The notes under the pieces are model-generated. The model searched no databases. It was not told the origin of the DNA and was given only the letters and a program-made list of their open reading frames with translations. Positions 14,001-20,436 of a stretch of DNA of 20,436 nucleotides are shown here, one piece after another (the stretch's first letter is position 1; each line of letters opens with the position of its first letter). Source of the DNA: an uncultured Massilia sp. (GTDB taxonomy: Bacteria; Pseudomonadota; Gammaproteobacteria; Burkholderiales; Burkholderiaceae); contig CAMPHU010000069.1 of NCBI GenBank assembly GCA_946886065.1, positions 1-20,436 of the forward strand, read 5' to 3'. The position numbers were made by a program, and so were the translations under genes.

Positions 14001-16106
14001 ATGACCATCACCCACGTCCGTGCGACCTGCCCCCACGATTGCCCCGATACCTGCGCGCTGCTCGTCACCGTCGAAGACGGCGTCGCGACCGAGGTGCGCG
14101 GCGATCCGGAGCATCCGACCACGGCCGGGGTGTTGTGCACCAAGGTGTCGCGCTACGTCGAGCGCACCTACCATGCCGATCGCCTGCTGTACCCGATGCG
14201 CCGGGTGGGCCGCAAGGGCGAGGGCAAGTTCGAACGCATCAGCTGGGACCAGGCGATGGACGAGATCGCCACGCGCCTGAAGGACATCGCCGCGCGCGAC
14301 CCGCAGGCCATCTTGCCCTACAGCTATGCCGGCACCATGGGCCTGGTGCAGGGCGACTCGATGTCGCTGCGCTTCTTCAACAAGCTGGGCGCCTCGCTGC
14401 TCGACCGCACCATCTGCGCCACGGCCGGCGCCACCGGCTACAAGTACAGCATCGGCGGCTCGGTGGGCACCGATATCGAGGAATTCCAGAACGCCAAACT
14501 GATCCTGATCTGGGGCGGCAATCCGATCGCCTCCAACCTGCACTTCTGGATGCGCGCCCAGGAAGCCAAGCGCCGCGGCGCGACCCTGATCGCCATCGAT
14601 CCCTACCGCTCGCTGACGGCCGAAAAATGCCACCAGCACATCGCGCTGCTGCCGGGCACCGACGCCGCGCTGGCGCTGGGCATGATGCATGTGCTGATCG
14701 AGGAAGACCTGCTCGACCACGACTACATCGGGAACTACACCCTCGGCTTCGAGGAGCTCAAGGCGCGCGCCGCGGAATGGACGCCGGAACGCACCGCCGA
14801 GACCTGCGGCATCTCCGTCGAGGAAGTCGTGGAGCTGGCGCGCATCTACGGCCAGACCGCCAAGCGCGGCGAAGCGGCCGCGATCCGCATGAACTACGGC
14901 CTGCAGCGCGTGCGCGGCGGCGGCATGTCGGTGCGTAACATCGCCTGCCTGCCGGCCCTGGTCGGCGCCTGGCGCCATCCGGCCGGCGGCGTCCAGCTGT
15001 CGACCTCCGGCAGCTTCCCGGCCGACCGCGCGGCCCTGCAGCGCCCGGACCTCCTTGGCGGCCGCCTGCCGCGCACGATCAACATGACCACCATCGGCGA
15101 CGACCTGCTCAAGGACGCCTCGCCGGGGTTCGGTCCGAAGATCGAAGCCGTGATCGTCTACAACGCCAACCCGCTGGCGATCGCGCCGGATTCGAGCAAG
15201 GTGCAGCAGGGCTTCGCGCGCGAAGACCTGTTCACGGTGGTGCTGGAACACTTCCGCACCGACAGCGCCGACTATGCCGACATCCTGCTGCCGGCCACCA
15301 CCCAGCTCGAGCACGTCGATGCGCACCTGGCCTATGGCCACCTGTACATGATGGCCAACAACGCGGCCGTGGCGCCGGTGGGCGAGGCCAAGCCGAACAC
15401 CGAATTCTTCCGCCTGCTGGCGGCGCGCATGGGCTTCGACGACCCCTGCTTCCTGGAGAGCGACGACGAGCTCGCGGCCCGGGCCTTCAACAAGAAGGAT
15501 GCGCGCGCGATCCACTTCGACTGGGAATCGCTCAAGCGCAAGGGCTGGGAAAAACTGAACATGCCGGCCGCCCCCTTCGCCGAAGGCGGCTTCCCGACCC
15601 CGTCGGGCAAGTGCGAGTTTTATTCGAGCACCATGGCGAAGGACGGGCTCGATCCGCTCCCGACCTATATTGCACCGTACGAATCGGCCGCTTCCAACCC
15701 GAAGCTTGCCGAGAAATATCCGCTGGCGATGATCTCTCCACCGGCGAGGAACTTCCTCAACTCAACGTTTGTCAATGTGCAGAGCCTGCGCGCCACCGAG
15801 GGCGAGCCGCACCTCGATATCCACCCTGAGGATGCCGCCGCACGCGGCATCGGGCACGGGGATATGGCGCGCATTTTTAACGACCGCGGCTCGTTCGTCG
15901 CCCGCGCACGCGTGACCGACAAGGCGCGTCCAGGGCTGGTGGTGGGCTTGTCCATCTGGTGGAAGAAGCTTTCCAGCGATGGCAAGAACGCCAATGAAGT
16001 CACCAGCCAGCGTCTGACCGACATGGGCAGGGCGCCCACTTTCTACGACACCCTGGTGCAGGTCGAAAAGGCCGCCGCATCGATAACGCGAGATGAAACC
16101 GTCTAG
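14001..16106 (+). CDS. Cytoplasmic molybdopterin (bis-MGD) oxidoreductase with one [4Fe-4S] cluster
   Basis: The 701-residue product belongs to the DMSO-reductase superfamily. The N-terminal cluster motif is C10-x3-C14-x3-C18 with C46, so one [4Fe-4S] centre. By position relative to formate dehydrogenase H, C139 in RTICATAGATGY is the likely molybdenum ligand. The C-terminal MGD-binding beta-barrel domain starts near 575 and includes a PPARNFLNSTF segment. No twin-arginine signal is present, so it is cytoplasmic. No iron-sulfur, cytochrome or chaperone subunit is adjacent, so the electron partner is unknown. It resembles uncharacterised MopB-type proteins often annotated formate dehydrogenase- or YnfE-like. 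Its last 14 bases overlap the lipoprotein peptidase gene. Upstream lies only a weak purine site (CAAGAAC). Confidence 0.85.
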   Translation: MTITHVRATCPHDCPDTCALLVTVEDGVATEVRGDPEHPTTAGVLCTKVSRYVERTYHADRLLYPMRRVGRKGEGKFERISWDQAMDEIATRLKDIAARDPQAILPYSYAGTMGLVQGDSMSLRFFNKLGASLLDRTICATAGATGYKYSIGGSVGTDIEEFQNAKLILIWGGNPIASNLHFWMRAQEAKRRGATLIAIDPYRSLTAEKCHQHIALLPGTDAALALGMMHVLIEEDLLDHDYIGNYTLGFEELKARAAEWTPERTAETCGISVEEVVELARIYGQTAKRGEAAAIRMNYGLQRVRGGGMSVRNIACLPALVGAWRHPAGGVQLSTSGSFPADRAALQRPDLLGGRLPRTINMTTIGDDLLKDASPGFGPKIEAVIVYNANPLAIAPDSSKVQQGFAREDLFTVVLEHFRTDSADYADILLPATTQLEHVDAHLAYGHLYMMANNAAVAPVGEAKPNTEFFRLLAARMGFDDPCFLESDDELAARAFNKKDARAIHFDWESLKRKGWEKLNMPAAPFAEGGFPTPSGKCEFYSSTMAKDGLDPLPTYIAPYESAASNPKLAEKYPLAMISPPARNFLNSTFVNVQSLRATEGEPHLDIHPEDAAARGIGHGDMARIFNDRGSFVARARVTDKARPGLVVGLSIWWKKLSSDGKNANEVTSQRLTDMGRAPTFYDTLVQVEKAAASITRDETV

Positions 16107-17208
16107 ATTTTCCCAGGCCTTCCGGCCCCTGATGGCCGCCGCTTGCGCGGCCCTGATGTTGTCAAGCTGCTCATCCCTCTCCTACTACTCCCAAGCCGCG
16201 CAAGGCCAGCTCGAACTGCTGACCGACTCGCGTCCCATCGACGACTGGATCGCCGATCCCCACACCAGCGTCAAGCTGCGCCACCGCCTCGAGACGGCGC
16301 GCCAGATCCGCCGCTACGCGATCCAGGAAATGAAGCTGCCCGACAACGGCAGCTACAGCAACTACACCCACCTGAAGCGCCCCTACGTGCTGTGGAACGT
16401 GGTCGCCACGCCCGAGCTCTCGCTCAAGCCCGTGCAATGGTGCTTCCCGGTGGCCGGCTGCGTGAACTACCGCGGCTACTACAGCAAGGCGGAGGCCCAG
16501 GCCTTCGCCAGGGACTTGCGCGCCAAGGGCCATGACGTCGAGGTCGGCGGCGTGCCCGCGTATTCCACGCTGGGCTGGTTCAGCGACCCGCTGATCTCGA
16601 CCTTCATCAACTACCCGGACGCCCAGCTGGCGCGCATGCTCTTCCACGAGCTGGCGCACCAGGTCACCTATGTGCCGGGAGACTCGCAGTTCAACGAATC
16701 CTTCGCCAACGCCGTGGAAGAGGCGGGCGTGGAAGGCTGGCTGGAACGCTTCGGCAACCCGATGATGCGCGACGCCTACGACCGCTATGCGGCGCGCAAG
16801 AAGGACTTCCTGGCGCTGCTGCTCAAGTACCGCGGCGAACTGGAGCGTACTTACAAGAGCATGGCCCCCGACGGCGAGAAGCGCATGGCCAAGGCGCGCC
16901 TGTTCCTGGCGCTGAAGGACGACTACCAGGTGCTCAAGGCAAGCTGGGGCGGCTATGCGGGCTACGACAAGTTCTTCGAGGAGCCGCTGTCGAACGCCCA
17001 CCTGGCCTCGATCGCCACCTACAACGATTTCGTGCCCGCTTTCCGGGCTTTGCTGCAGCGCGAAAGAACCTGGAACGGTTTCTATAAAGCCGTCAACCGG
17101 CTGGCCAAGCTGGAGAAGGCGGAACGGCACAAGGTGCTGAAGACGCTGGGGGCGACCGTGAGCCCGGCGCCGCTCGTGGTGCAGCGCAGCATGGTTGGCG
17201 CGAGGTAG
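16093..17208 (+). CDS. Lipoprotein zinc metallopeptidase (putative aminopeptidase family)
   Basis: The 371-residue product has a lipoprotein signal peptide with lipobox LSSC (C26) and S27-S28 after the cysteine, suggesting outer-membrane targeting. The zinc-protease motif HELAH is at 185-189, with a downstream glutamate in NESFANAVEE (E202) as probable third ligand. This matches the family called putative aminopeptidase (Pfam Aminop) as I recall it. Conserved aromatic-rich segments WCFPVAGCVNYRGYY (116-130) and GYAGYDKFF near residue 292 are typical. The ATG overlaps the end of the oxidoreductase gene, so the two are likely co-transcribed, though no functional link is known. Substrate is undetermined. 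Confidence 0.85.
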   Translation: MKPSRFSQAFRPLMAAACAALMLSSCSSLSYYSQAAQGQLELLTDSRPIDDWIADPHTSVKLRHRLETARQIRRYAIQEMKLPDNGSYSNYTHLKRPYVLWNVVATPELSLKPVQWCFPVAGCVNYRGYYSKAEAQAFARDLRAKGHDVEVGGVPAYSTLGWFSDPLISTFINYPDAQLARMLFHELAHQVTYVPGDSQFNESFANAVEEAGVEGWLERFGNPMMRDAYDRYAARKKDFLALLLKYRGELERTYKSMAPDGEKRMAKARLFLALKDDYQVLKASWGGYAGYDKFFEEPLSNAHLASIATYNDFVPAFRALLQRERTWNGFYKAVNRLAKLEKAERHKVLKTLGATVSPAPLVVQRSMVGAR

Positions 17209-17232
17209 AGGAGGCGTTCCAATCGCGCCGAA

Positions 17233-17253
17233 AGCGCTTGCGCATAGAAGCAC
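17233..17253 (+). promoter_or_regulatory. Sequence motif shared by the leaders of both fadD genes (copy 1)
   Basis: AGCGCTTGCGC followed by AGCAC within 21 bases resembles 19065-19084 (AGCGTTGCGC and AGCAC). It lies about 120 bases before the fadD start. TTGCGC (17238) and TAGCAT (17261) are 17 bp apart and could be a weak promoter. This may be an operator for a fatty-acid-responsive repressor or may be coincidence in GC-rich DNA. Confidence 0.3.
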
Positions 17254-17291
17254 TGCCCGATAGCATCATCATCGGCGATAACAAAGGCATA

Positions 17292-17318
17292 AGGCATGCG
17301 CGCGCGTGCGCGCTGCCT
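17292..17318 (+). repeat. Strong hairpin in an alternating GC tract upstream of fadD
   Basis: AGGCA (17292-17296) pairs with TGCCT (17314-17318) and, past a bulged T, GCGCGC (17298-17303) with GCGCGC (17308-17313) around a GCGT loop. The core 17294-17313 is a perfect 20-nt purine-pyrimidine alternation. No T-run follows, so it is not an intrinsic terminator. Confidence 0.5.
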
Positions 17319-17372
17319 CACCAGCCAGGGCGCTCGACCACAACGATAACTAATTCGAGGCAGAGGCATCCG

Positions 17373-19055
17373 ATGGAAAAAATTTGGCTCAAGTCGTATC
17401 CCCCGGGCGTCCCAACGGAGATTGATCCAGGTCAATACCGTTCACTGGTGCATTTGCTGGAAGAATCGTTCAGCACCTATGCCGACCGCAACGCGTATGT
17501 GTGCATGGACAAATTCATGACCTACCGCGAGCTGGACGCCTACTCGAAGAAGCTGGCGGCCTGGCTGCAGAGCCGGGGCATGGCGCCGGGCGCGCGGGTG
17601 GCGATCATGATGCCGAACGTGCTGCAGTATCCGGTCGCCATCGCTGCGATCCTGCGCGCCGGCTACACCGTGGTCAACGTCAATCCGCTGTACACGGCGC
17701 GCGAGCTCGAGCACCAGCTCAAGGATTCGGGCAGCGAAGCGATCATCGTGCTGGAGAACTTCGCGCACACGGTGCAGCAGGTGCTGGGCAAGACCCCGCT
17801 GCGCCACGTGGTGGTGGCGAGCATGGGCGAGATGCTGGGCGGCGTGAAGGGCATGCTGGTCAACTTCGTGGTGCGCAACGTCAAGAAGATGGTGCCGGAC
17901 TTCGCGCTGCCGAACATGGTGCGCTTCAAGGACGCGCTGGCGCAGGGCAGCCGCATGCCGTTCAAGGCGCCGGAGCTGGACGCCGGCGACGTCGCCTTCC
18001 TGCAGTACACGGGCGGGACCACCGGCGTGTCGAAGGGCGCCACGCTCACGCACCGCAACGTGATCGCCAACCTGCTGCAGACCGAAGCCTGGGCCGCGCC
18101 CGGACTGCAGGGCCTGGCGCCGGACGAGCAGCCGGTGACCATCTGCGCGCTGCCGCTGTACCACATCTTCGCGCTGACGGCCTGCGCGATGTGGGGCATG
18201 CGCAGCGGCGCGCTGGTGGTGCTGATCCCGAACCCGCGCGACATCCCGGGCTTCGTGAAGGAGCTGGCCAAGTACCGCTTCCACATGTTCCCGGCGGTGA
18301 ACACGCTGTACAACGCGCTGGTGAACAACGCGGACTTCGCCAACCTCGATTTTTCGTCGCTGAAGTTCTCGGTCGGCGGCGGGATGGCGGTGCAGCAGGT
18401 CGTCAACGACAAGTGGCGCCAGATTACCGGCACCGGCATCACCGAAGCCTACGGGCTGTCGGAGACCGCGCCGCTGGCGACCGCCAACCGCGGCGACGTG
18501 ACGGAATTCACCGGCACCATCGGCTTGCCGGTGTCGTCGACCGAGGTCACGATCCTGGACGACGAGGGCCGCGAGCTGCCCCACGGCCAGGTCGGCGAGA
18601 TCGCGATCCGCGGTCCGCAGGTAATGGCGGGCTACTGGAACCGGCCGGACGAGACGGCCAAGGTCATGACGCCGGACGGTTTCTTCAAGACCGGCGACGT
18701 GGGGATCATGGATGACAACGGGTACGTGAAGATCGTCGACCGCAAGAAGGACATGATCCTGGTGTCGGGCTTCAATGTCTACCCGAACGAACTGGAAGGC
18801 GTGATCGCGGCCCACCCGGGCGTGCTGGAATGCGCCGTGATCGGCGTGCCCGACGAGCATTCGGGCGAGGCGGTGAAGGTGTTCGTGGTGCGCAAGGACC
18901 CGAACCTCACCGTGCAGCAGCTGATGGACTACTGCAAGCAGCAGCTCACCGGCTACAAGAAGCCGAAGTACATCGAATTCCGCGACGAGCTGCCCAAGAC
19001 GAACGTCGGCAAGATCCTGAGGCGCGCGCTGAGGGACGAGAAGCAGGCAGCGTAG
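17373..19055 (+). CDS. fadD: Long-chain acyl-CoA synthetase FadD (first of two tandem copies)
   Basis: Activates long-chain fatty acids to acyl-CoA with ATP at the inner face of the cytoplasmic membrane (EC 6.2.1.3), the entry to beta-oxidation. The 560-residue product matches E. coli FadD in length and almost motif for motif as I recall it: P-loop YTGGTTGVSKGATLTH (212-227), PLYHIFALT (261-269), adenylate motif EAYGLSETAP (358-367), FACS signature from DGFFKTGD (435) through KKDMILVSGF (458-467), and the C-terminal catalytic lysine in KTNVGKILRR (K547). An upstream TTG at 17238 is rejected: ATG 17373 has GAGG six bases upstream and gives the family N-terminus MEKIWLKSYP. It is followed 113 bases later by a close paralogue, as with fadD1-fadD2 in Pseudomonas. 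Confidence 0.93.
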   Translation: MEKIWLKSYPPGVPTEIDPGQYRSLVHLLEESFSTYADRNAYVCMDKFMTYRELDAYSKKLAAWLQSRGMAPGARVAIMMPNVLQYPVAIAAILRAGYTVVNVNPLYTARELEHQLKDSGSEAIIVLENFAHTVQQVLGKTPLRHVVVASMGEMLGGVKGMLVNFVVRNVKKMVPDFALPNMVRFKDALAQGSRMPFKAPELDAGDVAFLQYTGGTTGVSKGATLTHRNVIANLLQTEAWAAPGLQGLAPDEQPVTICALPLYHIFALTACAMWGMRSGALVVLIPNPRDIPGFVKELAKYRFHMFPAVNTLYNALVNNADFANLDFSSLKFSVGGGMAVQQVVNDKWRQITGTGITEAYGLSETAPLATANRGDVTEFTGTIGLPVSSTEVTILDDEGRELPHGQVGEIAIRGPQVMAGYWNRPDETAKVMTPDGFFKTGDVGIMDDNGYVKIVDRKKDMILVSGFNVYPNELEGVIAAHPGVLECAVIGVPDEHSGEAVKVFVVRKDPNLTVQQLMDYCKQQLTGYKKPKYIEFRDELPKTNVGKILRRALRDEKQAA

Positions 19056-19064
19056 ACGCATAGC

Positions 19065-19084
19065 AGCGTTGCGCGAAATAGCAC
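19065..19084 (+). promoter_or_regulatory. Sequence motif shared by the leaders of both fadD genes (copy 2)
   Basis: AGCGTTGCGC and AGCAC, matching 17233-17253 except for one deleted base and a few substitutions. It lies just after the first fadD stop, about 85 bases before the second fadD ribosome-binding site. Confidence 0.3.
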
Positions 19085-19103
19085 GGCGGTGGAATTCGGC
19101 TGG

Positions 19104-19138
19104 CGCGGGCCGTCCGGCAGGGACGGCTTGCGCGTTTT
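19104..19138 (+). terminator. Terminator-like hairpin between the two fadD genes
   Basis: GCCGTCC (19109-19115) pairs with GGACGGC (19121-19127) around a 5-nt loop, with an outer CGCG/CGCG stem (19104-19107 with 19131-19134) and four T residues at 19135-19138. The T-run is short. It could end the first fadD transcript partly or protect its 3' end while leaving the second copy separately expressed. Confidence 0.5.
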
Positions 19139-19168
19139 ATGAGAACCAATATGGAAGGTAAGGCACAG

Positions 19169-20436
19169 ATGGATAAGTTTTGGCTTGGGTCGTACGAGAA
19201 AGGTGTGGTGCCGGAGATCGATCCGACCCAGTATCGCTCCCTGACGCATTTGCTGGAGGAGGCGTTCCGCAAGTACGCCGACCGCGATGCCTACGCCTGC
19301 ATGGGCAAGTCCATCACCTACGCCGAACTCGACGCGATGTCGCAGCGCGTGGCGGCCTGGCTGCAGAACCGCGGCCTCAAGCCGGGCGCGCGCGTGGCCC
19401 TGATGATGCCGAACATCCTGCAATACCCGGTGGCGCTGGCGGCCGTGCTGCGCGCCGGCTACGTGGTCGTCAACGTCAACCCGCTGTACACCCCGCGCGA
19501 ACTGCAGCACCAGCTGACCGACTCGGGCGCCGAAGCCATCGTCGTGCTGGAGAACTTCGCGCACACGCTGGAGCAGGTGGTCGGCAAGACCCAGGTCAAG
19601 CATGTCGTGATCGCGACCATGGGCGACCTGCTGGGCCTGAAGGGCCTGCTGGTCAACCTGGTGGTGCGCAAGGTCAAGAAGATGGTGCCGGGCTTCTCGG
19701 TGCCGGGCGCGGTGGCCTTCAACAAGGTGCTGGCCGACGGCGCGCGCCTGGCCATGAAGCCGGTCACCATCGGCCATGACGACATCGCCTTCCTGCAGTA
19801 CACCGGCGGCACCACCGGCGTCTCGAAGGGCGCCGTGCTCCTGCACCGCAACGTGATCGCCAACGTGCTGCAGAACGAAGCCTGGTTTGCCCCGACCCTG
19901 GCGCGCCTGAAGCCGGGCGAGCAGGCGCAGTATGCCTGCGCGCTGCCGCTGTACCACATCTATGCGCTGACCGTGTGCGCGCTGATGGGCATGCGCACCG
20001 GCGGCATGAACCTCCTGATCCCGAACCCGCGCGACATTCCGGGCTTCGTCAAGGAACTGGGCAAGTACCGCATCAACGTGTTCCCGGCCGTGAACACCCT
20101 GTACAACGGCCTGCTCAACAATCCTGAATTCTCCAGGCTGGACCATTCGAGCCTGATGGTCTGCCCGGGCGGCGGCATGGCGGTGCAGAAGCCGGTGGCC
20201 GACAAGTGGCTGCAGGTGACCGGCGCGCCGATCGTGGAAGGCTACGGCCTGTCGGAGACCTCGCCGGTGGTGGCGGCGAACCGCTGCGACATCACCGAGT
20301 TCACCGGCACCATCGGCCTGCCGCTGCCCTCGACCGAGCTGCGCATCCTGGACGAGCAGGACAACGAAGCGCCGTACGGCACCGCCGGCGAGATCGCCGT
20401 GCGCGGTCCGCAGGTGATGGCGGGCTACTGGAACCG
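19169..20436 (+). CDS. fadD: Long-chain acyl-CoA synthetase FadD (second tandem copy, runs off the window)
   Basis: The open frame from ATG 19169 runs 422 codons to the window edge without a stop. The start is set by TAAGG five bases upstream and by alignment with the first copy (MDKFWLGSYE against MEKIWLKSYP); an in-frame ATG at 19151 would add six residues with no site upstream. Seen: P-loop YTGGTTGVSKGAVLLH (about 211-226), PLYHIYALT, VEGYGLSETSP and the GPQVMAGYWN segment at the edge. The FACS signature and catalytic lysine fall outside. It differs from the first copy in several substrate-domain segments (for example LARLKPGEQAQYAC and VCPGGGMAVQKP), so chain-length preference may differ. 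No damage is seen in the visible part. Confidence 0.9.
   Translation, partial: MDKFWLGSYEKGVVPEIDPTQYRSLTHLLEEAFRKYADRDAYACMGKSITYAELDAMSQRVAAWLQNRGLKPGARVALMMPNILQYPVALAAVLRAGYVVVNVNPLYTPRELQHQLTDSGAEAIVVLENFAHTLEQVVGKTQVKHVVIATMGDLLGLKGLLVNLVVRKVKKMVPGFSVPGAVAFNKVLADGARLAMKPVTIGHDDIAFLQYTGGTTGVSKGAVLLHRNVIANVLQNEAWFAPTLARLKPGEQAQYACALPLYHIYALTVCALMGMRTGGMNLLIPNPRDIPGFVKELGKYRINVFPAVNTLYNGLLNNPEFSRLDHSSLMVCPGGGMAVQKPVADKWLQVTGAPIVEGYGLSETSPVVAANRCDITEFTGTIGLPLPSTELRILDEQDNEAPYGTAGEIAVRGPQVMAGYWN

Noticed and set aside
17442..19061. 539-codon minus-strand frame opposite the first fadD, and a similar one at 18953-20146
   Set aside because: Both mirror the paralogous fadD genes, resemble each other only for that reason, and show no protein-family features.

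Overview
The window is GC-rich, densely packed bacterial chromosome. Isoamylase, ColRS-like regulators, PagL and a tandem FadD pair, together with the codon bias and TACAAT-type -10 elements, suggest a Betaproteobacterium. Oxalobacteraceae (Massilia/Duganella-like) is my best guess, from recalled protein resemblance only. I see no phage, IS, CRISPR, tRNA or rRNA. The window opens with the strong terminator of an upstream gene and ends inside a second fadD.

Layout. 1-40: terminator. 250-1278 (+): exported retropepsin-fold protein whose two catalytic-loop aspartates are replaced. 1363-3657 (-): secreted GH13 isoamylase. 3862-8256 (+): ColR/OmpR-type response regulator, its sensor kinase, an EptA phosphoethanolamine-lipid A transferase and a PAP2 phosphatase, followed at 8267-8770 by a small exported NTF2-like protein. 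8781-10226 (-): DHA2-type MFS exporter. 10339-10884 (-): PagL lipid A 3-O-deacylase. 11032-12632 (+): SUFU-domain protein overlapping by one base with a 3-hydroxyisobutyrate-dehydrogenase-like reductase. 12624-13820 (-): M20 amidohydrolase. 14001-17208 (+): cytoplasmic molybdopterin oxidoreductase overlapping a lipoprotein metallopeptidase. 17373-19055 and 19169-end (+): two tandem FadD acyl-CoA ligases.

How the genes fit together. The most coherent theme is outer-membrane lipid A remodelling: a two-component system, a lipid A phosphoethanolamine transferase, a PAP2 phosphatase and, 2 kb away, a lipid A deacylase. The gap between the kinase and eptA holds four pentamers (TTAAC, TTAAC, TTGAC, CTGAC) at an exact 11-bp period. 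This is the geometry bound by OmpR/PhoB-family regulators such as PmrA, and it suggests that the adjacent regulator controls eptA-pap2 directly. The order eptA-pap2 recalls the mcr-1-pap2 cassette, but here it sits in an ordinary chromosomal context beside its likely regulator. The remaining genes are metabolic (alpha-glucan debranching, amide hydrolysis, beta-hydroxyacid reduction, fatty-acid activation) or of unknown role.

Limits: product calls rest on motifs and on remembered family sequences; no searches were run. Promoters, operators and hairpins were read by eye and are candidates only.
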